NCBI GenBank assembly: GCA_033763735.1
Contig: JANRJY010000103.1
Coordinates: 1-64,000, forward strand
Length of the DNA stretch: 64,000 nucleotides
Direction of reading: 5' to 3'
Source of the DNA: JANRJY01 sp033763735
GTDB taxonomy: Bacteria; Bacteroidota; Bacteroidia; Cytophagales; UBA9547
A program made the position numbers and the translations under genes. This document shows, one piece after another, positions 1 through 9,900 of this stretch. A model generated the notes under the pieces. It was not told where the DNA came from. It saw only the letters and a list, made by a program, of their open reading frames with translations, and ran no database searches. Position 1 is the first letter of the stretch. Every line of letters begins with the position of its first letter.

Positions 1-1744
1 TACTTATACTGTTCCTATAACACCTACAATTCCTGATGCAGGCAATTATTCAGTTGTTCCAGTACTTACTGGTACAGTATTGAATAATTATAGCATTGTC
101 ACTATAAATAGTTCATTTACGGTGAATAAAAAAGGTTTGACCGTGCTTGGAGTGGTATTGTCTCGCAAATACAAAGAAAACAACCCTGTACTTTCATACA
201 ATATACAGGGATTTGTCAATGGCAATAATATTGCTGACTTAGACACCGTTCCAGTTGGTAGTACTATAGCTACGCCTACAAGTGATGTAGGTCAATATTC
301 AATTGTTTATTCTGGTGGTGGTGATAACAATTATACATTTGTTTATCAGGAAGGAAGACTGAATATAACAAAAGCCTCTCAGATAATTACCGTTCCAGGA
401 TTAACTGCCAGAGTTAAAACCGGTGAATTCATAACATTGTCCGCAGTTGCGAGCAGTGGGTTGCCATTAAGCATTTCTATATCTGACTCTACAATCGTAA
501 AAGCAAACGGTAATGTGGTGTCCGGTCTAAAAGATGGAGTTGCAACTTTAACACTTATTCAAGCTGGAAACATTAATTATTTCCCTGCTACTTCAGTCGA
601 AATCACTATTATTAGTACTAGTACAGGTGTGGTTTCAGTTTCCGTTTTAGGAATATCAGGACCCGATACCGTACTTGCCAATTTTGATGCTACTTATAGT
701 TTAACTTCAAAACTAGGATTTACTTACAAATGGTTCTATTCAGGTAAAAATGTGGCTTATTTGTCGTCAAATGATAAAAGTGAAATTGACGTTCTTTTCA
801 CAGAAGAAAGTACCAGCGGATACATTAAAGCCAAAATTTTTGATGAGTTTGGTAATCTACTCAAAGAGGATTCGATATATGTAACAGTAGTTATGCCTCC
901 ATCAAATTTGGATAAAAACAGTCCTGAATATCTTGATTATCAACAAAAAGTTGTAGCTGCTCAATTGTCAAAACAACTTACCAAAGTTGATTGTGAACCA
1001 ACAGTAACAGATTGCGACAAAGCTTATGTATTACTGTTCAACTTAGGTAAAAACATTTCAAACAAATCAAAATGTAGTAAAGGAGGCTATGGAAATTTCT
1101 TGACTACCGGTAAGATAGATACCCTTGTAATGGGTAATTCTTATACTATGAAATCGGTGGTTAAAAATGGGGTAAGCACTGCTTCTTATTTTGCCATTTG
1201 GATTGACTATGGCAACGATGGAAGCCTTTCGGACCCTGACGACTTTATATCTGCTTCATTTACTGCCGATACGGTTTTTACTGTCAAAAATGTGGTAATT
1301 CGTAACAACGATGCATACGAGGGCCCTCGCAGATTACGTGTGAGTATGCGTACTACCGGTGCATTTACTAAAGAAGAAGCCTGTCCTTCGGAAGGTACTG
1401 TAGGTGAAACAGAAGATTATTTGATATTCATTCGTAAACAAGATGCCCTTGAAGCCCCTAACTTAATTACGCCTAATGATGATGGCAAAAATGATTTGTT
1501 TATCATTAAAGGTATTAACCCTAAGTCGTCAAGTAAGCTTACTATCATTGACCGCTCTGGTAATACTAAGTTTACACGTGAATCTAGGCAAGAAATAATT
1601 GACGACAAGTCGGTTTATCCTTTTGATAATGATTGGAATGGGGTAGATAATAAAGGTGATCAATTACCTGATGGCCCGTATTTCTATTTCTTTACAAATG
1701 GAGATAGAGAAATTAAAGGATTCTTGGAGATAAGGAGGAAGTAG
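1..1744 (+). CDS. T9SS type B sorting-domain protein with MBG and GEVED domains, 5' truncated by window edge
   Basis: The reading frame is open from base 2, so the gene starts outside the window; the TTG at 80 is internal. Visible order: the end of one MBG-like repeat, a full MBG-type repeat (about 120-390, ending in a Tyr-rich strand and 'GRLNITKA'), a bacterial Ig-like segment (about 390-630), a PKD-like segment (about 640-890), a GEVED-type domain (about 1170-1430, 'WIDYGNDGS' and 'GETEDYLIF'), then a gliding-motility-type C-terminal domain (about 1456-1741, 'LITPNDDGKNDLF', 'DNDWNG', 'LPDGPYFYFF'). That tail is the type B T9SS signal, so the product is expected to be exported to the cell surface. 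The next gene, 54 bp downstream, is a PorP/SprF homologue, a partner type often encoded beside type B cargo. Domain calls are by motif recognition. The specific ligand is unknown. Confidence 0.88.
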   Translation, partial: TYTVPITPTIPDAGNYSVVPVLTGTVLNNYSIVTINSSFTVNKKGLTVLGVVLSRKYKENNPVLSYNIQGFVNGNNIADLDTVPVGSTIATPTSDVGQYSIVYSGGGDNNYTFVYQEGRLNITKASQIITVPGLTARVKTGEFITLSAVASSGLPLSISISDSTIVKANGNVVSGLKDGVATLTLIQAGNINYFPATSVEITIISTSTGVVSVSVLGISGPDTVLANFDATYSLTSKLGFTYKWFYSGKNVAYLSSNDKSEIDVLFTEESTSGYIKAKIFDEFGNLLKEDSIYVTVVMPPSNLDKNSPEYLDYQQKVVAAQLSKQLTKVDCEPTVTDCDKAYVLLFNLGKNISNKSKCSKGGYGNFLTTGKIDTLVMGNSYTMKSVVKNGVSTASYFAIWIDYGNDGSLSDPDDFISASFTADTVFTVKNVVIRNNDAYEGPRRLRVSMRTTGAFTKEEACPSEGTVGETEDYLIFIRKQDALEAPNLITPNDDGKNDLFIIKGINPKSSSKLTIIDRSGNTKFTRESRQEIIDDKSVYPFDNDWNGVDNKGDQLPDGPYFYFFTNGDREIKGFLEIRRK

Positions 1745-1798
1745 GTAGTTAGTAGCTTATAGTTCGAAGTAATTAGTTTAAAAATATAAATCAAATAA

Positions 1799-2737
1799 AT
1801 GAAAAACTTAATAATTACATTAATAGCAATGATTGTGTGTGTGCAGTTGAAAGCTCAGGAGCTGCCCCAATTAAATAGTTACATGTACAATCAATATGTG
1901 TACAATCCGGCTTCAGGTGGTATGTATGACACAGATTTTAATGCCGGATTTGCAACAAGAGTACAATGGACCGGTGTTTCGGGAGCTCCAATAACTGGTT
2001 TTGCTTGGGCCGATCATCGTTTCCGTAAAAACTCAATGTCGGCAGGGTTGGCAATGGCCTATGATCAAATTGCTTTTAGGAGGTTCACAGATATCGCGGC
2101 CAATTACACCTACATTGTTCGTTTAACAAACAAACTAAAACTTTCAATGGGTTTGCGTGCAGGTATGACCACCTTGCAATGGAATCCTGAAAACGGAAAA
2201 GTATGGGACAATGGTGATGTTCTTGCGAATCAATACACAATGAGCTATCCTAAATTTGGAACCGGGTTTCAATTATATACCCGCAAGTTTTATGTGAGCC
2301 TGGGTGTGCCGGATATTGCTACTTTTAACAATGATGCCAATGCACCTGACAAAGGAAAAAATTTCTTTCAAAAAAATCGTAATTATATATTGATGAGTGG
2401 GTATCGATTTAAATTAAGTGATGCTTTTGGATTATACCCGAATATCAAAGTCTTTTATTATCAAGGGCCAACTGTAACTGCTCCAAGAGTAGATGGTAGT
2501 ATGCTATTCGAAATCATTGATTACTTCTGGGCTGGTGCCAACTATGCCAGTACAGGTCAATTGGCCGCCATGGCAGGTACATATGTAAGTAGTAGAGTAC
2601 GTTTCATGTATGCTTATGAATTTCCTTTAAAACCAGTAGCAGGCTCATCCGTTCCTTTGAATGTGCATGAGGTGAACTTATTTTTACAATTGGATGACCT
2701 TTTTGCAAGGAAAAACAAAACGGATATTGTGGAATGA
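1799..2737 (+). CDS. PorP/SprF family type IX secretion membrane protein
   Basis: A 312-residue protein with an N-terminal signal peptide ending near 'QLKAQE', followed by the family's opening 'LPQLNSYMYNQYVYNPASGG' and alternating amphipathic strands expected of an outer-membrane beta-barrel. PorP/SprF proteins help the T9SS export or anchor particular type B cargo; in Flavobacterium, SprF is needed for SprB. Here the gene directly follows a type B cargo gene on the same strand, which suggests a cognate cargo/partner pair (inference). Start is ATG. Length is normal for the family. Confidence 0.92.
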   Translation: MKNLIITLIAMIVCVQLKAQELPQLNSYMYNQYVYNPASGGMYDTDFNAGFATRVQWTGVSGAPITGFAWADHRFRKNSMSAGLAMAYDQIAFRRFTDIAANYTYIVRLTNKLKLSMGLRAGMTTLQWNPENGKVWDNGDVLANQYTMSYPKFGTGFQLYTRKFYVSLGVPDIATFNNDANAPDKGKNFFQKNRNYILMSGYRFKLSDAFGLYPNIKVFYYQGPTVTAPRVDGSMLFEIIDYFWAGANYASTGQLAAMAGTYVSSRVRFMYAYEFPLKPVAGSSVPLNVHEVNLFLQLDDLFARKNKTDIVE

Positions 2738-2815
2738 TTTATTATAAAAATTTTTTCATTATTTCGTATTTCCTGTTAATTTTCGAAGAAATAAATCATT
2801 TAATCAAAAACTAAA

Positions 2816-3580
2816 ATGAAAAAAACCATTACAATTATTTCTTGTTTACTATTTGGAACGGTTGCCTTTGCAGGTAAAAATGGAGTATCAGAGCTTCAAA
2901 AGGAAAAAGAAATGCTTATCGGCAAAGGAATTATAAGCAGAGGCTTTTATTTAAATGTTGGCTTAGCATTTCCTAGTCAAACGTTAAATGTAAGCAAAGC
3001 AACGGTAAAATCATCTTCAGGGTCCGAAGTTAATGCGCCTGCGGATTTATTGCCCAATTCTTATTCGCTAGGACTACAACCAAATATTGAAATAGGTAAT
3101 CAATGGTACTTTTGGAAAAACGATAAAATAGGCATTGGTTTAAGAGTAAGTTGGTTTCAATTTGGATTTAGCAGTTACTCATTTACTGTAAATAATTTAG
3201 GTGATATAAATCCAACTTTATTTGACCTTAGGTTAATAAAATTAGCACCTCAGTTTACTTTAGCACTTGCTGATAAAATGGCTTTAGATTTTGCAATTGA
3301 ATTTGCGCCTACATTTTTTGTTGGTGCAGCTACTAAAAATACTCCAGCAGTAAATTACGTATACGGAACTTCAAGTTTAGGTTTATTAATTACACCCGGA
3401 ATAAAATTCAGGTATCAAATATTTGCAGCAGGATTTGATTTTGGTTTTGGATCTTTGGGTTATGGAGCAGCTATTTCTGGAACATCTAATACTGGAACAT
3501 CTACAACAAATTCTACATATACTGCGGCAGGAACTGCCAACACACTTTATCCTAGAATTTATTTGGGATTTAAGTTCTAA
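2816..3580 (+). CDS. Predicted outer-membrane beta-barrel protein, function unknown
   Basis: The 254-residue product has a signal peptide ('CLLFGTVAFAG') and a mature part of alternating hydrophobic and polar residues rich in Gly and aromatics. It ends in 'YLGFKF', with the terminal Phe typical of outer-membrane barrels. A Ser/Thr/Asn/Gly-rich stretch (residues about 220-240) is probably a surface loop. It follows the PorP/SprF gene by 78 bp and is closed by a strong terminator at 3604-3637, so it ends this transcription unit. I do not recognise a specific family. Confidence 0.8.
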   Translation: MKKTITIISCLLFGTVAFAGKNGVSELQKEKEMLIGKGIISRGFYLNVGLAFPSQTLNVSKATVKSSSGSEVNAPADLLPNSYSLGLQPNIEIGNQWYFWKNDKIGIGLRVSWFQFGFSSYSFTVNNLGDINPTLFDLRLIKLAPQFTLALADKMALDFAIEFAPTFFVGAATKNTPAVNYVYGTSSLGLLITPGIKFRYQIFAAGFDFGFGSLGYGAAISGTSNTGTSTTNSTYTAAGTANTLYPRIYLGFKF

Positions 3581-3603
3581 TAATATTTAGAAAACTTATT
3601 GCT

Positions 3604-3637
3604 AATGCCATTGACAAATTCAATGGCATTTTTTTTT
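3604..3637 (+). terminator. Rho-independent terminator after the barrel gene
   Basis: A perfect 11-bp stem (3604-3614 with 3620-3630) and a 5-nt loop are followed by a run of nine T (3629-3637). The T-run lies on the plus-strand side only, so it ends the plus-strand unit. It abuts the stop codon of the convergent OsmC-like gene. Confidence 0.9.
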
Positions 3638-4052
3638 AGTCGATTGTAAAATCATAACTAATTTTTGCCGTAGGTTCAAGCGTTTTTGCCACAGAACAAT
3701 ATTTTGTCATCGATAAATCAATGGCTCTTTGAACTTTTGATGCATCTAAATTAGGTCCTTTTAATTCAAAGTGCACATGTATGTCTTTAAATAATGAAGG
3801 TTCAACATTAGGTTCACGTTCACCATTCATAACTACTTTATAATCGGTTACTTCTTGTTGCATTTTTTTTAAAATAGAAAGCACATCCATGCTGCTGCAC
3901 CCTCCTAATGAGGATAATAATACCTGCATTGGACGCATTCCCAAATTTTGTCCGCCTATCGCTGGAGAGCCATCCATCAACATTTTTACACCTTCTTCAT
4001 TTACTGCTTCTAAGTTAACAGCACCATTTATTCTGGTTATTTCAATTTTCAT
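3636..4052 (-). CDS. OsmC family protein
   Basis: A 138-residue OsmC/Ohr-fold protein. The first conserved Cys is in 'LGGCSSMDVL' (residue about 52) and the second in 'MTKYCSVAKTL' (about 120). These are the peroxidatic/resolving pair in OsmC-type thiol peroxidases, which reduce organic hydroperoxides in the cytoplasm. ATG start; convergent with the upstream barrel gene. Whether it acts as a peroxidase or belongs to the uncharacterised OsmC subgroup cannot be settled from sequence alone. Confidence 0.88.
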   Translation of the reverse strand: MKIEITRINGAVNLEAVNEEGVKMLMDGSPAIGGQNLGMRPMQVLLSSLGGCSSMDVLSILKKMQQEVTDYKVVMNGEREPNVEPSLFKDIHVHFELKGPNLDASKVQRAIDLSMTKYCSVAKTLEPTAKISYDFTID

Positions 4053-4109
4053 TTTTAAAGCATTTTAATCATCTTAATTACAAAACAATAACATAATTAA
4101 ATTAATTCA

Positions 4110-4117
4110 TAGTTTTG
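4110..4117 (+). promoter_or_regulatory. Bacteroidota -7 box upstream of xylA
   Basis: TAGTTTTG matches TAnnTTTG and lies 52 bp before the xylA ATG. No clear TTTG -33 element is seen at the usual distance, so this is a half-supported promoter. Confidence 0.45.
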
Positions 4118-4169
4118 TGCCAATTTTACCATCATTATAAATTTCTAATTAATAATCAAGAATCTTTTT

Positions 4170-5504
4170 ATGGCAACAGCAAAGAAATCAGGAAAAACTG
4201 AATTTTTCCCTTTTACTAAAAAAATTGAGTATGAAGGTCGAACTTCCAAAAATCCACTAGCTTTCAAATTTTATGACCCAGAAAAGAAAGTGGCAGGAAA
4301 AAAAATGAAAGACCATTTTAGGTTTTCGGTGGCATATTGGCATGCATTCGGTGGGGTAGGAGGTGATCCATTTGGACCGGGCACCAAACAATTTCCATGG
4401 TCAACTGCCAAAGATCCCATTCAAGCAGCTAAGGATAAAGCAGACGCTTGTTTTGAATTTGCAACCAAAATGCAAATACCTTTTTATTGCTTTCATGATT
4501 TTGATTTAGCACCGGAAGGAAAAACATTGGCTGAATCAGAAAAAAACCTGATGACGATTGTAGAATATGCCAAAGCCAAACAAAAAGAAACAGGTATAAA
4601 ACTGCTTTGGGGTACTGCCAATTTGTTTTCAAATCCTAAATATATGAATGGAGCGGCAACAAATCCTGATTTTGCTGTAGTGGCCCATGCTGCAGCACAA
4701 GTAAAATGTGCAATTGATGCTACTATTGAACTTGGAGGTGCCGGTTATACTTTTTGGGGTGGAAGAGAAGGTTATATGAGCTTGTTAAATACGGATATGA
4801 AGCGTGAATTGGATCATATTGGTCAGTTTCTCAATCTTGCCAAAGACTATGCACGCAAGCAAGGTTTTAAAGGAACCTTTTATATCGAACCCAAACCAAT
4901 GGAACCTATGAAACATCAATATGACTTCGACTCTGCAACGGTTATTGGATTTTTGAAAGCTAACGGTCTGCACAAAGATTTTAAGCTTAATATTGAAGCC
5001 AATCATGCAACACTTGCCAATCATACATTTGTGCATGAACTTCAAGTGTGTTCGGATGCGGGTATGTTGGGCAGTATGGATGCCAATAGAGGAGATAACC
5101 AAAATGGTTGGGATACAGATCAGTTCCCTAATGATTTGTTTGAAATGACGGAGGTGATGCTGCTATTACTTCAAAATGGTGGTTTCCAGACGGGTGGTGT
5201 TAATTTTGATGCTAAAACCAGACGAAACTCAACGGATTTGGAGGATTTGTTTTATGCACATATTGGAGGCATGGATGCTTTTGCCAGAGGGCTTGAAATT
5301 GCAGACGCTGTAATGAAAAATTCTGATTTCCTGAAAATTAAAAAAGCAAGATATAGTTCATTTGATAAAGGAGATGGTAAGTCATACGAAGATGGAAAGT
5401 ATTCATTAAATGATTTGAGCAAATTGGCCCACAAAATAGGAGAACCCAAACAAACAAGCGGTAAGCAAGAATTGTTGGAAAATATTATAAACCAATATAT
5501 ATAG
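4170..5504 (+). CDS. xylA: Xylose isomerase
   Basis: A 444-residue class II xylose isomerase (D-xylose to D-xylulose, also D-glucose to D-fructose; two divalent metals, TIM barrel). Visible motifs are 'AYWHAFGGVGGDPFGPGT' near the N-terminus, the catalytic His segment 'CFHDFDLAPEG', 'YTFWGGREGY', 'IEPKPMEPMKHQYDFD', the metal-ligand segment 'NIEANHATLANH' and 'DANRGDNQNGWDTDQFP'. Length matches the family. It stands alone: no xylulokinase, transporter or regulator lies beside it, and it has its own terminator at 5518-5547. Confidence 0.97.
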   Translation: MATAKKSGKTEFFPFTKKIEYEGRTSKNPLAFKFYDPEKKVAGKKMKDHFRFSVAYWHAFGGVGGDPFGPGTKQFPWSTAKDPIQAAKDKADACFEFATKMQIPFYCFHDFDLAPEGKTLAESEKNLMTIVEYAKAKQKETGIKLLWGTANLFSNPKYMNGAATNPDFAVVAHAAAQVKCAIDATIELGGAGYTFWGGREGYMSLLNTDMKRELDHIGQFLNLAKDYARKQGFKGTFYIEPKPMEPMKHQYDFDSATVIGFLKANGLHKDFKLNIEANHATLANHTFVHELQVCSDAGMLGSMDANRGDNQNGWDTDQFPNDLFEMTEVMLLLLQNGGFQTGGVNFDAKTRRNSTDLEDLFYAHIGGMDAFARGLEIADAVMKNSDFLKIKKARYSSFDKGDGKSYEDGKYSLNDLSKLAHKIGEPKQTSGKQELLENIINQYI

Positions 5505-5517
5505 TAAGGATTATCAT

Positions 5518-5547
5518 AAGGGGTATATTGAATTATGCCCCTTTTTT
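5518..5547 (+). terminator. Rho-independent terminator after xylA
   Basis: The stem AAGGGG (5518-5523) pairs with CCCCTT (5538-5543), extended inward by a G-T wobble and A-T pairs, and is followed by six T (5542-5547). It ends xylA. Confidence 0.82.
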
Positions 5548-5616
5548 ATTACATAAATCAATTTGGTACTATTTGAATAAATATTTAAATTATTTTTATA
5601 TTTATACTAAAATCAT

Positions 5617-5646
5617 TTTGAAATCAGTTTTTTATTTATATTTTTG
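5617..5646 (+). promoter_or_regulatory. Bacteroidota promoter for the TerB-like gene
   Basis: TTTG (5617-5620), an 18-bp spacer, then TATTTTTG (5639-5646), matching TTTG-N-TAnnTTTG. The predicted transcript start is about 35 bases before the ATG at 5687. Confidence 0.7.
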
Positions 5647-5686
5647 GTACATCATACATTTATAAAACTCACAAATATTACATCGA

Positions 5687-6121
5687 ATGTCAATTTTAGA
5701 TTTATTTACCGACAGCAAAGTTAGGAAGGGAAAGGCCCATTTAAAGAATTTGATTCAAATGGCTATGGCTGATGGAAAATTAGAAGATACTGAATATCAA
5801 TTTTTGGTAAATGTGGGATCAAAATATGGAATTGATGTGAAAGGATTTGAAAAAATCAAAGATGAAGTCTCTGCTCAAAAAACATATAAAGTAGAAAAAA
5901 AGATATCAAAATTCGATCAATTATATGATTTGGTAAAAATGATGATGATAGATAACCATATTGACAACAGAGAATTATTGATGTGTAAAAACTTTGCAAA
6001 AAAAATAGGATTTGCAGTGAACGTAGTAGATGACTTGATAGAATCAATTAAGTCAAATATCATGCTAGGCAATTCTGTGGAGGAAACAAGAGCAAGAGTT
6101 TCAATATTTATAAAGGAATAA
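5687..6121 (+). CDS. TerB-like (tellurite-resistance B fold) protein
   Basis: A 144-residue helical protein with the TerB-type two-repeat layout: 'LIQMAMADGKLEDTEYQFL' (about residues 22-40) and 'LVKMMMIDNHIDNRELLMC' (about 85-103). Each holds the acidic D-G/N-x-L/I-D/E-x-E turn that binds divalent metal in TerB. There is no signal peptide, so it is cytoplasmic. No other ter genes are nearby, so a tellurite role should not be assumed. The start is supported by the promoter at 5617-5646. Confidence 0.75.
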   Translation: MSILDLFTDSKVRKGKAHLKNLIQMAMADGKLEDTEYQFLVNVGSKYGIDVKGFEKIKDEVSAQKTYKVEKKISKFDQLYDLVKMMMIDNHIDNRELLMCKNFAKKIGFAVNVVDDLIESIKSNIMLGNSVEETRARVSIFIKE

Positions 6122-6196
6122 AAATACTTTTTAGGGGGGCTATAGGGTTTTTTACAAAATATTTTTTCTTTTACTTATAGTCCTTTATTTTTCGTA

Positions 6197-6886
6197 ATGA
6201 AAAAAATTGTTGTACTATCTGGTTCAGGAATAAGTGCTGAAAGCGGACTAAAAACATTTAGAGACAGTGGCGGATTGTGGGAAGGATACAACGTATACGA
6301 TGTGGCTACACCAGAGGCATGGCAGCGTAACCCTGAATTGGTTTTGCAATTCTACAACGAACGTAGAAGACAAGCCATCAATGCCAAACCAAATAAGGCA
6401 CATTTGTTATTGGCTAAACTTCAAGACGCTTTTAATGTTACTATCATTACCCAAAATGTGGATAATTTGCACGAAAAGGCAGGATCAAAAAATATTATTC
6501 ATTTGCATGGCGAATTATTTAAATCAAGGAGTACCAGGTTCCCTGATTTGATATATGGTATAAAAGGTACTGAACTGAATATGGGTGATAAGTGTGAAAA
6601 AGGATTTCAGCTCAGACCGCATATTGTTTGGTTTGGGGAAGCAGTTCCTTTAATGAACAAGGCTGCTGAAATTGCTAAATCTGCCGATGTTTTTCTGGTA
6701 ATTGGTACTTCCCTTCAGGTTTATCCAGCAGCTGGTTTGGTAGATTTTGTTCCAGCTAATGTTCCTGTTTTTGTTATTGACCCCAGCAAACCTGAAATGA
6801 ATTTTAGAGAATCTGTAACTTTTATTAATAAAAAAGCAGTGGAAGGCATGAATGAATTTTTTAATATAATAACTGAAAGCAAATAA
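6197..6886 (+). CDS. cobB: Sirtuin, NAD-dependent protein deacylase (SIRT5/CobB-like, zinc cysteines absent)
   Basis: A 229-residue sirtuin with the NAD-binding motif 'GSGISAESGLKTFRDSGGLW' (residues 9-28), 'TQNVDNLH' (85-92), the catalytic His104 in 'HLHGEL', and 'GTSLQVYPAAG' (170-180). Tyr53-x-x-Arg56 ('FYNER') matches the Tyr/Arg pair that class III sirtuins (SIRT5, CobB) use to read succinyl and malonyl lysine. The usual two CxxC zinc pairs are missing: only Cys133 is present between the catalytic His and 'RPHIVWFGE'. The role is likely removal of acyl groups from lysines. A box, TATTTTTC (6186-6193), one base off TAnnTTTG, ends three bases before the ATG. Confidence 0.9.
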   Translation: MKKIVVLSGSGISAESGLKTFRDSGGLWEGYNVYDVATPEAWQRNPELVLQFYNERRRQAINAKPNKAHLLLAKLQDAFNVTIITQNVDNLHEKAGSKNIIHLHGELFKSRSTRFPDLIYGIKGTELNMGDKCEKGFQLRPHIVWFGEAVPLMNKAAEIAKSADVFLVIGTSLQVYPAAGLVDFVPANVPVFVIDPSKPEMNFRESVTFINKKAVEGMNEFFNIITESK

Positions 6887-6965
6887 TTATTGTCTTAGTT
6901 TATGAATATTTATTATTAAATTATTACAAAAAGTTGAATATTTGTAATTGATTTAAAATTTCTAA

Positions 6966-9900
6966 ATGCGCCTATTAAAAATATTTTTTTTATTTATCAC
7001 AGTATCTTCATTACATGCACAAATCGACTTGTTGAATGGCATAGTTGTTAGTTTTCCTTTTACTAACGGAAGTACTAATGACTTTGGCCCTAATTCATTA
7101 AATGGAGCTTTGTTTGGGAATGTCACGGTAACCAATGACAGATTAGGCAATCCAAATAATGCATTTGATTTTGGAGGTACAAACTCGGACTATATTATAG
7201 TCAATCATGATCCTTTGCTCAATTTTTCAAATCAAAGTTTTTCAGTTTCTGCTTGGGCATACCGAACACGAGTCACATTCAATGGAATGTTGGTTTACAA
7301 AGGAGGTGATATTGTTGACGGATACGGACTTAGAGTTAATGCCGATGGCAATGGACAAGATGCTCGATTCAGATTAGGTAATCCGAGTAGATGGTTTTTT
7401 GATGCAGATGATATAAAAAGCCCACCGGATATTCAAAACTTTGTATGGACACATTACACCGGTGTATATGATGCACCCACTCAAACCATGTACATTTATG
7501 AAGATGGAAAACTGGCTTCGCAAAAAACCATTGCCGTAGGTTTTTCGCAATTTAATACATTGCCACTTACCATAGGCCAACATTCGGCTGCTTCCAGACC
7601 TGTTAATGCAACTGCTTTGTATCCTTTTGCAGGGAAAATAGATGATGTAATTATTTATAATAAAGCACTTAATAGCTGTGAAGTATATGTGATGGGAGGG
7701 GATGTAAGTACTTGCATTGGAATTGATGAGGGGTTAAGACTAAGGATGGATTTTTGTGGTAATATGAATGATGCTTCCGGCAATGGAAATAATGGAACAG
7801 CACCTTGGTATTCTTATTTTGATGATAAAGATGGAAATGCATTTTCAGCCTTGACCTTTGTTGGCACCTCGAGTGTTTTAGGAATTACCGAAAATGTTCC
7901 ATTGGATTTTGGATCAGGAAGTTTTGCTATATCGGCTTGGTTCAAAACAAATAATTCATCTACTGTGCAAAGGATTGTTAGCAATGGCTTTGAAAGTTTT
8001 TCAGATGGATATCAGTTGGCCATGAATGTAGATAGTCCGGGTACTATCAGTTTTGGAATTGGAAATGGAGGAAATGCATCAGCTTCTGTTTCATTTAGTA
8101 CTATAAATACTTTTGCGGATAACTTATGGCATCATGTGGTTGTAAATATTGACCGTAGTAAGAATAAAATTTGGATGTATGTGGATAGAAGAAAGCAAGA
8201 TTTAGTGAAAACTTCCTCTACACCAACAGCAGGTAATTTCTTGTCAGAGAACAAGGATTTCGACATAAATTCATTGACATTTAATGCTACGTCACCTAAT
8301 CCATTTATTATTGGTGGTAAACCAGATAACTCAGAAAAATTTTTGGGGGCAATTGACAACATCCGAATATACAACCGATCTATAATTCCCGGGGAAGCTA
8401 AATTTCTTTATTCAATTACTTCAGCGGGAAATTGTTGCCCCGGAATTCCACCCCCTTCTACTAATAATTTTTCGGTTTGTGGCATTGGAAGTTCTATAGT
8501 CGCCACGGTTTCAGGCGGTTATGGTTATAGATGGTATAATGCAAGCGTTGGGGGTGCAATTGTGAGTAATTCTGAAACATATACTACTCATGCCTTAAAC
8601 AAAAATGATACTTTGTATATTTCTAATGCTTATGGATTGTCATGTGAAAGTATGACACGTAACCCATTAATAATTTATGTTTATACTATACCTTCAGCTC
8701 CGGTTTTATCTTCAAACCAAAGTATTTGTGGACCATCTTTAATTACTGTATCTGGAATAGCTTCCGGTTCAATCAAATGGTACAACTCAAGTTTAAGTGG
8801 AACAGTATTGGGATTAGGGTCTAATTTTTCCGCGAATATTTCCGTTTCTTCTGTCTTTTTCGCAAATCAAATTGATGGATTCAATTGTATTAGCCCTTTT
8901 TCCAATGTAAGCGTTGAAATAGTTCCAAAACCGGCATTACCTTCAATAAGTGGTGATTCTTCGGTTTGTCCCAATAATACAAATGTAGGATACAAAACCA
9001 TAACAACTTCCGGTTTAAGCTACAAATGGTTCGTTAATGGAGGCACTGTAATAGGCGGTAATATCAGTGATACATTAAATGTAAATTGGGGAGGAAGTAA
9101 CCCTACTGCCAAAGTAAAATTGGTTTCACGTAATAATGTAGGTTGCAATTCAGATACATTGAGTTTTAATGTAAGAATTAATCAATTTATTTCCACCGAA
9201 ACACCCACCGGTGTCGATTCGGTTTGTTTTTTATCAGCTAATAATCTTCAATATCAAGTAACAGCATCTTCCGGAAGTGTGTTTACTTGGACGGTTGTAA
9301 ATGCAACCAAATCTTCTGATCAAAACCACAAAATTACAATATCTCCTTCAACCTCTGGAATAATCAAAATGTCTGTTTTAGAGACAGTAACCACTTCTTC
9401 TGATGTATGCAAAAAACAATCAGACACATTGTATGTTAAAGTTTGGCAAAATCCTGATCCAAATGCTCAAATTTCAGGTTTAAATCAAATTTGTAAATCA
9501 ACAATTTCTAATTACGTTCTACGATCTCTCTCAAATACAACTGTGCAGTGGTCAGCAAACCAAGGTAACCTTACTACTACTTCCATTTCAATGACAGGAT
9601 TAAGTTTTAATAATCCGGGTAATTATACACTAACCGGAATTGAAACTACCAACAAAGGTTGTAATGGCGGTTCAATTAACAAATTAATAAAAGTAGATAT
9701 TCCATATGCTACCTCAATTATTAATCAAAACACTGATATATGTTATTCTTTTCCTCAAGTTTATAACTATACAGCTTCAGGTTTTAGTGGCTCTGCATTC
9801 AATTGGTCCGTTTCTGGAAATTCGATCAATATAATTAATGGTCAAGGTACATCTGTAGTAGGTATTCAAGCCATTGGAACGGGAACAGGATTTGTAAAAG

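Noticed and set aside
80..82. TTG as start of the first gene
   Set aside because: The frame is open back to base 2 with MBG-like coding sequence, so the gene continues from outside the window.
4785..5102. Antisense open frame of 105 codons inside xylA
   Set aside because: xylA is fully conserved in the sense frame; this is a shadow frame without support.
5687..6121. Tellurite-resistance operon
   Set aside because: Only a TerB-like gene is present; no terA, terC, terD or terZ nearby.
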